Below are positions 1 through 12,201 of a DNA stretch of 64,000 nt, piece by piece; position 1 is the first letter of the stretch; every line of letters begins with the position of its first letter. This DNA is from Solenopsis invicta. Its lineage: Eukaryota > Arthropoda > Insecta > Hymenoptera > Formicidae. The translations under genes were made by a program, and so were the position numbers. The notes under the pieces were generated by a model. The model ran no database searches. It was not told the DNA's origin and saw only the letters and a list, made by a program, of their open reading frames with translations. The stretch is taken from assembly GCF_016802725.1 (NCBI RefSeq), contig NC_052669.1, positions 1,140,501 through 1,204,500 on the forward strand, written 5' to 3'.

Positions 1-2480
1 CCCACAGAAGAGACAGCGTGTCCGATTGTACGTACGTGTTCATCTGGTTGGATTTCTCTTTCATTTTCGATAAAATTGTCTTATATCCGGGATTTTATAA
101 ACGACTGAATCATTTAATTTTTAAGTAAAGCAATGTATTAAGTTTCTCATCTGCTTCTTGTTAATAATTTTTTAATAACAATTTAATATCACAAAATATG
201 TAAGAGAATTGAAAGAAAATTATATTAGTAAAGCTACGTATGTCCATAATTTTGATTTTAAATCAAGATCTATTAGTTTCGCTGATAATAATGCTGAATT
301 ATCATACCATTACATTACAATCAATTTTAAATGCGCGATACGCGCTTGATTTAACGAACGTTAACGGACGGTAGATGTAGGATAGATGCCAAAGGTACAG
401 GTGTAAATGTTAAAAGTAGACACACGGTTTACGACTAGGCACAAATCATCCGATATGTATACACGTTGCGTACCTCGAGGCCTGGCGTTTCTAGTGGCAA
501 TAAAGCCACTTGGGCCATGAGTGGACAAATGTAAAGATAATATCATATTTTAGCGAGACCGGCCATAAAGTGATGACACGTGTACGAAGAACGCTCTGCC
601 AAGTAGGCAAAAGTGATGCCGGGATCGCAATAATTACTCCTTTATAGCCTCGCGTGGGTCTCACACAATTCAAGCTAATAATTATTAAGGTTAATGCTGA
701 TGTGTTAAAACTCGTCACCTTGATACTATCATCATTTTATCCGTTGCTCAACAATATCGTGCGATTATACGCGCTGATGATTCAAATTGCGTTTATTTAT
801 TCATATAGGATGCTTCGAGGTCGTTTTCAAAGCTTTAGGTTACAAAAAGAAATCCCAGCACGCATTTCGCAGATTTTGAAAAATTCAAAATTGAAACATA
901 GAATTTGATGTCATAAAGTAATATGCATTTAGCATTCAGATGACAATAAGTCAAAAGTTGGAGTTATAAGCCCTTCTTTCTTTTTTCTTTCCCAATACAT
1001 ATTTTTTCTCATGTTCTTAATTTGTTTTATAATTTTACAAAGCAAACAAATTTTAAATTTATTTGTTTATTTAAAAAGTGAGAGTAAAACTAAATATTTG
1101 TAAAGATTAAAATACATTTAATTATTTTTTAAATATATAATATTTAATAAAAATTGCGAGTTTGAGAAAGTTAACACGGAGAGATATATAGTAGACTTTA
1201 TGAGAGAGTTAAGCTTTCTGGCTAGATTGATTCTGTAAAGTTTTAGTCATTTGTTGTGACGTCTGTCACGCGTGTAATTATTCAAAATTTTAAAATTTTG
1301 TATATTTTTAGATCCATTGCCTAAATATTATATATTATTTTTACCATCAAACTCTATATTTTAATGTCACATTTTCCAAAATCTATGAGACACGCACACC
1401 TGAATGTATTCTTCTTCGCTTTCTTATGCGTTATAATTCCTGCTTGTAGATGTCAGATCGAAATTGACAGACATCTCTTTCATTCGAATAGTGACGTATT
1501 TTTTGATAAAATGGTATCATAAGTTAAACTTGAAAGCTTGACTCCTCGACCTAACAGAGCGACTTGTACCCTTTGTCTAAAGTTTCTGAGCGGTATAGGG
1601 GTAAAACAACGTTTCACGGTTGGTCTCCTACATGAATCGTGATGCTTCATTTAATCACCCTGCAGGGGATGAACGGTCATCATACACGCGCTCGCTGGTC
1701 TCCACCTATAACAGTCCGTGAACCAGGTGTTCCCGTCTGTGACGCGCCGACTCTCCTCGTGGTGTAAGTGGTTTAACTGGACAGACTTCAGATCCGTTTG
1801 AATCCAGCGGTCGTTGTCGCGATTGCATGACATATGCCGCAAACACGCGTTTCCCAATTTATATTACCGGAAAACGTACGTATCACATATATTTAGAAAA
1901 GAGTTTTTCGCATGTTTTTACGTGAGCTGCGCAAAAGATTCCTAAAAGAAGTAGGTTCGTTCAAGAGCAATTATGAGAATTTTTATAGAGCAAAACTGCG
2001 TTATATGTGACCACATGTTATTACATACGGTCGCACAATTAATTGTGCGGACGCAGGATATTGGGATATTATTTTATGTTCAAATTCACTAAACATTGTA
2101 ATTTCATAAGGAAAATTTGATTAAAAGTGATATATTTCTATCAAAACAAATTTGTGTTCAAATTGGAAAAAGTTTACTGGCATATTATTAACAAAACCAG
2201 AATTGAAAAAAGCATTTAAATAAAATTCGAAGAAAGAGCACCAATTCTACTTAATTTTTATTTATTCTTATTTAAATTTGGAAATATGTGTAAAAAATGA
2301 TCAAATTGTGTGTGGAGCGGAATAATATTAAATAAAAAAAATAATCGTGTACATGTATTTGAAAATATTACACTTACAATATAGTGTTATTTTAATAACA
2401 CTCTAAAAATCAGAAATAGATTTCACAAGGAACATTTTAATGCTTTGAAACAATCAAAGTATTGAGTTTTGTACATATGT
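1..2480. other. AT-rich non-coding DNA, no gene seen
   Basis: Only short chance ORFs are present. The single point of note is a tRNA-like fragment near 1760-1805, described separately. I see no domain, splice pair or transposase. Confidence 0.6.
1760..1805 (+). repeat. possible tRNA-like (SINE-type) remnant with box A and degenerate box B
   Basis: TGGTGTAAGTGG at 1760-1771 fits the polymerase III box A pattern, and CGTTTGAATCC at 1795-1805 resembles box B with two changes. Spacing between the boxes is 23 nt, shorter than in a normal tRNA, and I cannot fold a full cloverleaf. It could be a decayed SINE head or chance. Confidence 0.2.
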
Positions 2481-2509
2481 ACCGCAATGCATCTAGTAAA
2501 GGTGAAGCG

Positions 2510-2835
2510 CCAATTCTAAATGCACTCGGCGTCGAAAACAAGTGTCGGTACTCCGCTATTGTCGAAGTATACATAAGTCTAAGTAAGGTGTTTTGTTGTA
2601 GCATATCGTTGAAGCTTCCGGGCTACCGGTGAGACATTAACCCGCCTTCACACGTACGCAGCTCTTTCTCGTTTTATTTAATCGCCGTTCTGCGCAAAGC
2701 GTGTGCGGGCGTATACGACCGTTGGCGTGCAGCTGCTCCTTCGCTTCGCACACGCACACTAGTGCGTGTACGCGTCGTCGTGACGTCAAAGCGATATATA
2801 CCGCCCTATATAGCGGCTCATCAAAAATCGGTTAC
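2510..2835. promoter_or_regulatory. CpG-rich island with CRE palindrome and proneural-type E-box
   Basis: This is a sharp GC-rich block in AT-rich surroundings. It holds TGACGTCA (2781-2788), GCAGCTG (2729-2735) and a near palindrome ACACGCAC-acta-GTGCGTGT just before. GCAGCTG fits the RCAGSTG class bound by proneural bHLH dimers. No ORF or splice site is convincing. An enhancer or an unannotated promoter is possible; both are inferences. Confidence 0.3.
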
Positions 2836-5800
2836 CTAAGTTAGCTGTTGGGTTAAGTCCTTCATGTTTGTAATTCCGAATAACAATTTGCTAAGCAAAA
2901 TTTATGAAACTAACAAAATAAAATTTCTTTTCATAAGCATATTCATTTTTAAACATATTTTTCATGACATACGTATATAAGATAAATTATAATTAATATA
3001 TAGTCTTGATCTAAAAGTATTGTACTAAGTGCCTCATTTATCTGGAATTCTTTTATCTGTGTATTATTTTCTATTCAACAATAATCTTTTATTTCAAGAG
3101 CCTCTCAAATTATGTGTTATTTATATATAAATAATGTATTATTTATGTGTAATATCAGTAAGTAATACGAAATAATAAAAAAAAGTATATATAAGCGTAT
3201 AAAATTTTTAACCAAGGTTATATACACACTCATACATTAATTTTCAAATAATTAATTAAATTTAGAATTATTTTTTAAAATATTAATAAACAGATCTGCA
3301 CAAGTAATAATGTTACTGCTACGGCATATTGAATTTGAAATTGAAACTATTAATAACTTTAAATTATTTATATATTTTTGGATACTCGTATCGTATATGT
3401 TTATGTATATTGATAGATAACATCGTACATACGAATTCAAAATTGTCTGTCTCGAAAGAGATAGAAATCGAACGAGCGATAATGTATCGCAACGCAAATC
3501 CACTAATCCTGTAAAAAAGACGGATTGAAAATGTCTCTTGAAAATTCTGCACGCGACAGGTATCTTCATACATGAGTGGTATGAAGAACGTGTCACGTGT
3601 TTCTTGCGAACCCGCCTATTAAATAATGCATGCCGCACCGTAAAGCGAGGATTTTCATACGACAATGACACTCCTGTATCGAATCCGACAAGCGTTCGTT
3701 AGAATTTACAGCGCATTTTCACGTATCACTTTTGACATCTATTTATAACGCGACTTATTGTTTCCCTTTCCGGGTTTCAAATTTTTAACTTGAGCTTTTT
3801 GAATTGCTCTTTCAAACATTTTTTCCATTATCCTTTTGCCACTACACGCAAAAAAATATTCTAGGTGCTGAAAAACGCGATTATTCAATTTTAGTTCTTT
3901 TCTTCTATAATAACGGTTATCTTTATCTTTCTTTAAAGAATATTTTCTTGATAGCAGTCTTAAGAAACGCTCATTATTTATTTGAAACAATATTTACTTA
4001 AACTAAACTTCTGTGTACACACAGAAAGATAGAGACTTTACTTGCGTTTACATAAATTAAATATTACTTATTTAAAAAATATTTTATAAGTTAATATATA
4101 CATAAATCTATCATAATTTCATTGTAAGCATTAAATTTATTTAAAATATGTTTTGAATCTTAATAATTTAATACTTCAAGAATATTACAAGTTAAAACAA
4201 AAAATTGATTTACTTATTTTTATTTTTCTTTGATAAAATTTTACAATATTCTTCAAAAGAGTATAAATTCCTTTTTTTATAAATATTTTAATAAGTTTTT
4301 TCTCAAATTTGTGATAAAAATATTTCAAAATAATTAGCAAAATAAAATATTCCTTTTTAAAGATGCCTATTATTAAAAAAATGAAAAAATAAACTATCAC
4401 TTTTATCAATAGCTACCTATCATTTTATTAGTAGTAGAGTTGACATTTTTCTGTACGTGTCATTAATAACGATTATATACCTATCAAGAGTCTAATGCTT
4501 AATTTACGAGGGAGAAAATGTGAATAAAGAAAGACAAAGAACGTTAAATAAGAGAAAAGAAAGTAAAAAAAGCCAAATAGGAATTTAAAAAATTAGAAAA
4601 AAATTATGTTTTCGTATAAGCCATGTGATATTGAAGACGAGGTAAAAGATGAAGAAAGGGAACGCGACAAGGGATTGAATGGTTACAAGAGAAGTATTCT
4701 TTGGACAATTAATCTATACTTTCATTCAAATAATTTTAAATAATACAAAAATATTAAAAAAATCAAGCTGCGTATGTATCATGTGTATAAAATTGCAAAT
4801 AACATTTTATCCTAAAATTTGCTGCGATTAGATTGTCCAAAGTGGGCGTAAAATTACAACATTAGGAAAGATGATAAAAGAAGATAACGCAGCGAACAAA
4901 GAGAGAATAAAGGATGCAAAGTAGGAGCGAATAAGAGTGCATTTAAATTTGGTGGCAAGAAAGAAAAAGAAAGAAACGCGGAAAAAAAAGAAAGAAAGGA
5001 AAGAATTGTATGAGAGACAAAGAGAAGAAAAGAGATAGAGACAGGGAAGAAAGTGCGGGAGTAAGAAATCGAGGGAGGGAGCGAGATGCGAAGTAAGCGA
5101 GAGGCGCGTGCTCTCCGTGAGAAACGTGGCGCGTGCCGGCGTGTGCCCGAGTCACGTGCTCCTAAACATTGGCGTAATCACTTCTTAATTCAATATGCAG
5201 GTAAGATTGTTTGTCAAAATAAAATCAATGTGAGTCTTTCTAATTGCAAAAAGTAGGTATTAATAAATTATTATATGATTTATTTTTCTTAAGGAGAAAA
5301 AAAAACAATTTACCTTTTTATAGCTGTACAATAAATATATGTATTAAATACTTTTCATAAACGGTCTTTCGCGACGTTGTAATATTCTTCATAATAATTT
5401 CAAATGTAAACTCATTTAACTACAATAAAATTTGTAGTGTACATTAGAAATACTTAGGAAATACAGATGAAACGTTGTAGACAAACAATTTTAAAACAAA
5501 AGTGCGTTAGAGAGGTAGCTTTAAAAAAATAATGAAATTTCTTGAATGAAATTATTCCCGATCCTTTGCGATTGACATCGGTGTCCCGCGTTCTTTGTCG
5601 TCTATGAAATATTAAGCGTACGCCAATGACTGATCCGCTTACCTTTTTTGCCAAGGGGAAGGGAAGTCGGTTGTATCTGCGCGCGAACGTGTGTCGGGTG
5701 CTCGTTCCGGTTGGTGCATCCTTAGGTGCATCCTTCATGCACGAGTCTCTGACCGATTTCAGGAACAGTCCAAATCATTTTTCTGTTGGATTTTAAAATT

Positions 5801-8756
5801 GATCGATCAATCAAATGCACTGTACACATTTGGCAAAAACTCAATAAATATATAATAAATAAATAAATAGTTTGTTTTATTTGCTCGCGTTTTGCGTATT
5901 CGTAAATATTGATGAAAGAAACAGTCCAGTTTATTTTCAAACAAACTTTCCTTTTCTAAAGATTTCGTCTAAATTATCAATTGCATTTCTGCAGAATGGA
6001 AAAAATTAATCGAGAATTTATATATGTGCATACGCATATAATAAATGTAAATATTAATAGCTTCCCATACAGCATCAATTTTTTCAGAGACGTCACAGAA
6101 ATATTTCAACCGAAGAAATAAAACATTTCAGAAAGACTTTAAAATATATCTTCAAGATTTTAAATATGTTTTTAAGATAGTAAAATGTCTGCAATTCTTG
6201 CACTTAAAATTTTTCAGAAAGGTTACTAAAAAACTTTGAAATCTTTTTAAAATTGTATCAAAAAGTTATGTTAATATACCCAAAAAAATTTACCCAATTT
6301 TTAAAAATTTAATTTAAAAATTTATTACACGTGATAGATTTTAAAAACATTTCTATTGCAATATTTTATGTCACAAGATTTTAGAAACATTTCTGTTGCA
6401 ACATCTTGTATGAAATACTGTAGAATTCTTTCAGAAGTGTTGTACACGAAATATGAAAGATTGAAACCTTTTTGAAAGCTTTTTGAAACAATTTGGTGCT
6501 ACATAGTGTTGTTCATTCGAGCAGAAATACAAAACAAAACGGGAGAAAATATTTATAATTAGATGTGGCTTACGGTAAAATTCACGTTTGCTACTTTCTT
6601 TCCATCCAATAAGAAATGAATATATTAAAAGATACAAGTGCATTATGAAACAGAGATACTGATTTTAATTTTAAAAAACGTATTTCCGACAATAGTGCGC
6701 GTCGCACGATTCCTTAAGCGTAACGAAACCATTTACTTAATCTTGGTGGCGAGTAATGATGAGCGCAGGTGGTCAGTCTTCGCTATTCGTACGCGAATAA
6801 AAGATTACAAATTCAAATGAGAGGGGAAGGTATTTTGCGCAACGAATCCTACGATTGGACGATTATCTCCCCCGTGAAACGTTACGTGCGAATTCGAGAC
6901 ATACGGTGCGCCGGAGTTGTTATTTCGTAAACGTGTGCTATTACGATCTTGTGTTTATAATGATTCTAATCTTTTATCAGCATTTTGAAACGTTGTGACG
7001 TTCTTCTGATTTATCAATACGATGAATGACTTATGATTGATAAATTTTATAGAACAACAAATTATATCCCGCATTTTTAATCAATTCTTCTATCAGCTCA
7101 ATTTCAATGAAAGTTAATACGTGGAAGATTTTTGGAATCGCTAATTTCAAATCCGAAATCCAAATTTAAAAATTTTTTAGTTTAAGATGATGGATCCATT
7201 ATGGCAAACAAATATTGATAAATTTTTTAAAATTTGACGAAACTCGATATTTTAGAGTTTTTGAAGTCGCAGAAATTGAATCTGAGATTAGAAAAGAAAC
7301 AAATTTAAAATAGCAGACCAAAAACGAAATCTAGCAGTTAATTGTTTTCCTTGTTAGAACATAATTGCATGGTTACATTACAATTTATCTACATAAATTG
7401 ATATAAAAGCTACATATATTAATTAAAAATTAATATCAATTGTACATGATTTTTTTAAGTATTAGCACGTAAACGGAGTATAATCTGTTATATTTTTGTC
7501 TATTACTCTATTTCTCATTTATATCACATTTTGGTCATTAAACGTCAAGTAAAAACGTAAAATATTGATAAAGTATGATTTAGGTGACTGGGACGCATTC
7601 AACTCTCCCTTATGAAATTCATAGAGAAAGAAAAAGAGATATTATGAGACGAAAAAATTATCATGAGTGGAAAAGGGAAGGGTAAAACCTGTTGATCGAG
7701 CACCCGTGTTTTTCACGTCGCATGTAGCAGCTTTGTCGGGAGGAGCTTGTCAGAGGAACACGTGAAATCTGCAACCGCTCGCAAGCTTGCGCGTGTAAAC
7801 GGGTAGACACGCGACAAGCGGTGCGACGAGTTCGGGCTGACTCGGGCGGATCTCTCTGGAAGCTAACGGGAATCAACGAGACAACACACCGGACTGCGCA
7901 ACGTGTTGTTACTCATACGTTCCCGACACGTCGGTATTTTGCCTCCTGCCCATCTCCTCCACTCCCCTCCATCTTCAACGTCACCCCGTTTCTCGCGTCC
8001 TCGCAATTACTCGTATCTGGTTAATTGCAGCCGTATCCCGTCCGTTCCCCTCCCTCTTCGCCCCTCCGTCCTCAAATCTCCTACTGTCGTATGCGCGACA
8101 AATTTAACATACACCTGCTATGAAAATGCCGTCTCTTCGCGTTTATGGTAAATATGTAACGTCGTGAGATAAGGAAGGAATGTAATTTGAACGGCGCGTA
8201 CTTTGAAAATGCTTCGCATGACAAAGATAAGAATTGAAGTTCTCGATTGCGACGTCTCGTCTGTACGGCTGAACGGGTAACTGGTCATTACCGATGGTTA
8301 TATTTCTCTGGTTCGGGAATTAACGGGAATTACGCTATAAAATGTAATGATAAATTTATTCGTGATTTTAGCGCTTCAATTATACCACTCGGCAATTTGA
8401 AGATTGCATATACCTCGGTGCTTTAATCGTTATCGCATTTTTAGTGATATTTAAATTATAAAATTGTATAAATATGTATCATAAACCAATTTAGCGTATA
8501 TCACGTAGTATGAAAGAATGTTTAACGAGTAAAAAAGATATTTCTTCTGCCTTGATCAAAATAATTTTATATTATTCCAAAGAGCAGGGAAAAATTTTTC
8601 GTATATAATTATATGGAATTATTATTAAATATGTAAATATATGAATACATAATTATATACAAATTTTTTTAGTATTATACGTATATGACTATATACCATA
8701 TATATAGAATAAATTTGTAATATATTATGATATACATAATATAAAACATAAAAAAT

Positions 8757-8760
<4 letters not shown>
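2836..8760. other. intergenic DNA, mostly AT-rich, no gene seen
   Basis: Short ORFs only, none with recognisable domains. A purine-rich tract lies at 4930-5060 and a GC-richer patch at about 7690-8130. No convincing exon with paired splice sites was found. Confidence 0.6.
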
Positions 8761-8814
<54 letters not shown>

Positions 8815-8830
8815 CGCGCGCGCGCGTGTG
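8761..8830. repeat. compound microsatellite (TG)23(CG)10(TG)2
   Basis: A pure TG run spans 8761-8806, alternating CG runs 8807-8826, and TGTG closes it. The whole block is alternating purine-pyrimidine. A 114-codon ORF on the minus strand across it is only the repeat translated. Confidence 0.98.
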
Positions 8831-8862
8831 CCTTTTGTTTTTTTTGTATATTTATATATATT

Positions 8863-8932
8863 GTATATAGACATTTTATATATTTATATATAGACATATT
8901 TATATATTTATATATAGACATATTTGACATAT
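8863..8932. repeat. 24-bp AT minisatellite, about three copies
   Basis: The unit is ATATATAGACATATTTATATATTT with small changes. Successive TATAGACAT cores are spaced 23-24 nt apart. Confidence 0.85.
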
Positions 8933-10000
8933 AATTATAGGTAAAAAATTTTTTCAAAAAATATTTCAAAGTTGCAAAATATTTTGATAACCTGCTTTTA
9001 TTTTAATTAATTTGAAGTTTCTAATTATCTTTTATTATTATTGTTTGTATTACTATTTTTTATTATTGTCGAAAAATCGATTAAAACAAGAAAAACAAAT
9101 TACTCAAAAACGTTAAGGACAAGTCGCGGCAAGCTTTCCTGGTTCGCTAGCTGTTAGTTTATGATCCGTTTAGACTTGCTTACGGATTTGTTACGTCGCG
9201 TCGCTCGTATTAGCATACCCGAAAACAAAGCGTTGCCCTCAAATGGACGAGAATTCGTCGAATTGCAATTACGCGTGATATAATCCATCAGATTAAATTA
9301 ATTGAGAAATTGAAACTGGACGTTACGAACACACGCGCGCCCCGCGCGCGATCAATAATTATGCCGCACTTGTTAATTATTCCCCCTTATTACTGCTTGA
9401 CGTTTTTCCCCCGCTACCGCCCGCCAAGCTTGTTATTCCGTTCTTGCTTTGCACCTGCAACGGGAGTTTCGTCCCAGAGCGATTTAGCGCGGCGCGGCGG
9501 TTTGCTGGCGAGAGATTAAGGACTACAACTCGAGACAAATCTCGATCGCGCGCCGGGCCACGAAGTTTTATTACGGGATACCGTTGCGTTAACGAGCGGC
9601 AATTATCATCGGAATCGCTGCTCGCTCCGCCCGTTACACTTCTTTTCGTGAGCTTGGCCCGAATGTAGCAGTTACGTTTTTGATGGAAATTAATAAATCT
9701 CCGCTAATAAGCTGATTAACTTGTCTTGTACCCAAGAGATAACGTGTATAACGCGATTTCTCTGCTAACGACTATATATGTATATCTAACATATTTCGTA
9801 TTATCGATATACAGAAGAACGTATCTTATCTATGTCACTTATTAGTATCCTAAGAGAACCAAAATGTTGATCATTATCTTTTGAATTCATTATGTATTCC
9901 ATTAAGTACATTATTATGTATTAAATATTATATAGTAATATAACATTTTTAAAAGCAAATGTAATAATCTGCAGCTCCATTAAAAAAAAAGTTTAATTGT
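8933..10000. other. non-coding DNA with a GC-rich patch (about 9160-9660)
   Basis: The patch contains short chance ORFs on the plus strand with no domain. Nothing else is supported. Confidence 0.5.
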
Positions 10001-10161
10001 ACACTGAGAAAAAAAGTTGTTAATTTAAGTAAATTTTTCAACTTGATTGAATTTCTTCAGTTCAAGTATTTTATGTATTTAAGTCAAATACATATATACT
10101 CGAAATGAACAAATTTAATCGAGTTGAAACTTTTAGTCAGGTTAACTTTTCTTCCGAGCGT
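10001..10161. mobile_element. MITE-like element with terminal inverted repeats (ACACTGAG type)
   Basis: The left end ACACTGAGAAAAAAAGTT is mirrored at the right by CTTTTCTTCCGAGCGT. The inner arms also pair: TTTTTCAACTTGATTGAATTT on the left with AAATTTAATCGAGTTGAAAC on the right. The element is about 161 bp with no ORF. The same ACACTGAGAAAAAA end occurs at 60174. Confidence 0.6.
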
Positions 10162-11688
10162 TTTATTTGAAATTTTTGTAGAAGTCATCAGATAATTAAT
10201 GCTTTCCTGTTAAACCAGAATTTCTTGATAATGATATTAATACCAAGTTCTAGAATCTGTATATGGTAGCGAAAGCAAACGTGCACTTAACTGCATTGAT
10301 AGAGACACAAATTTTAATGTTTATGATAATTTTCAGATGCTGATTATGATTATATTAGTCCTAAAGTGTTATTTAAATTTTTCTGATATTAATAGTACTT
10401 TGGATGAAAATTTATTCACATGTATAATTTAGGACCTTTTTAGATTTTTAAAATCTTTTTTCTTAGATTTTTTTTCTACTTTATGGGTTGCAAAATGTTA
10501 GAATAACACTATTTCAATATAAAAAAATTTATTAAATATTATTTCCAATTTTCCAAATATTAATAAAAACTGTATTAAACTTGTATTAGCACCTGGGTGA
10601 AAATTCATCCATAATAGCATTCTAGGACTAATACGTTCTGATACATGTAAATTTCAGGAATTATCACTGCTAGGTTTCCGAATTAATTTTTATATTAAAA
10701 CTAAAAGCTGTACTATCAAAATACTCTCTCGTTTCAAATTCAAACCTATATTTAAGAGAAAGGAATCATTTGATTAAATTATCAGTAAAAAGTCCATAAT
10801 TCTTTTATCCTACATGATTTTTTAATTGAGAGAAACAAAACTCTGCCATGTCTGTCTGCCGGCGATATCACGTATACTGCTATAACTGAAAATTTTATAG
10901 ATCCAACCAAAAAATGTTAACCAAATCCTTATAGTCAAGTCTACCAAACGTTTTTGCTATAACGTATCAAATTTAATTATAATAAGTAGAAATCCCGTCT
11001 AGTCTCACAAAAATGAACTCATATATGTTATTGACGTAATCAGAACACTTTTCTCGCTGCTGATGAAAGTAAGAAAAGTCGATAGCGAATTTTGACCGAA
11101 TAACCCAATTCAAGTATTAACGTTTCACTTCACGTTTTCAAGAACGAAACCGCAGACGTGTAAAATCGACCGCGACGCGCGAAATAAACAATCGCGAATG
11201 ATCTCTCCTGAGAGTAGAGAGGAGAGGCTCATCTTAAGATTTCCGGTCACACACGCGGGTGTCTGGGAAACGAGGGCGTCCGGAATTGGCACGATGGGCG
11301 TAGCTCGAATCGTACTGGGCCGTCCGGGCGGCAATGGTAGAATTGCGAAACTTCCCGTGAGTTGCGAAAGTGGCGTGGATTCGTAACGGCGCCGAAACGC
11401 CGCCGCTGGATGAAGTTCGCCGTTATACCGCGAGAAGATCACGCATCACGCATCAGGCCGCAAGAGTACTGGGCACTTATGCGCAACAAAGGACGTCCTC
11501 GTCCTCGGTTGAAAGAGACAGGTCGCGTACACTCCGACCCAAGAAGGCCTGTCAAACGTCTCTGGAGCATTTCGTCTCTCCAGCGAATAGCTAGACTCGC
11601 TGAGCGTTCGAAAGAAAAGCGAAAATAGATTCTTACTTACTATTCTAAGTAATAGATCGACAGACAGGCTAGTAAATATCTGTAAATA
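10162..11688. other. non-coding DNA with a GC-rich patch at about 11,150-11,600
   Basis: Overlapping ORFs of 60-105 codons exist on both strands of the patch, as expected where stop codons are rare. None has a known domain and none has a matching splice context I trust. Confidence 0.5.
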
Positions 11689-11830
11689 TTAGGTTGGTGC
11701 ATTTTATTTGGTTTTTTAAATTTTTATTTGCGAAGCCTATATTACAAATACATATTTCACTGAAACAGACATTACAAATAATGTCTGTTTCATTGAAAAA
11801 AAAGTCGAAAGAATTTACGTAATAACCCAA
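11689..11830. mobile_element. short mariner-like MITE with TA target duplication
   Basis: The left end TTAGGTTGGTGCA has the start typical of mariner inverted repeats and is preceded by TA (11687-11688). The right end reads TTGGGTTATTAC on the opposite strand and is followed by TA (11831-11832). The first 12 terminal bases match at eight positions. Inside is a perfect 12-bp stem GAAACAGACATT (11762-11773) against 11780-11791. There is no transposase, so it would be non-autonomous and old. Confidence 0.55.
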
Positions 11831-12119
11831 TACTTTGTTGCGTGAGAGAAACCATAAATCGTACTTATATACACTCGATTTCTTCACACCTACCGAAAAT
11901 TATCTTCCAGATAAAGATAGTCGTCAATTAACAAAAAATTCGTTTTCTTCACTGAAACTTCTGATTACGATCTAACGGATTACTATTTTTTTAACTGATA
12001 CTATAACTAACTTTCAAAAATGTACTAGAATTTTGCTAAAAATTATCAAATTCTCTGGGAGATATCTCATGGGTAACATTATCTAGAGGTGCAGAAAGTG
12101 GACATTAGAGAAAAAAGAA

Positions 12120-12201
12120 CAATAGTGATATATTATGTGTTAATGATGATGTAAGTTAAAAGCTATTCTTAAGCATTGATACTTATAATATATCACTATT
12201 G
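12120..12201 (+). repeat. 82-nt AT-rich hairpin, pre-miRNA-sized
   Basis: CAATAGTGATATATTA (12120-12135) pairs perfectly with 12186-12201. Pairing resumes inside after small internal loops (AATG with CATT), leaving a terminal loop of about 20 nt. The size and shape suit a pre-miRNA, but very AT-rich hairpins are also common as tiny MITEs. No known miRNA seed is recognised. Confidence 0.4.

Noticed and set aside
8625..8969. 114-codon ORF with a Thr-His run
   Set aside because: It is the translation of the TG/CG microsatellite and the AT minisatellite.
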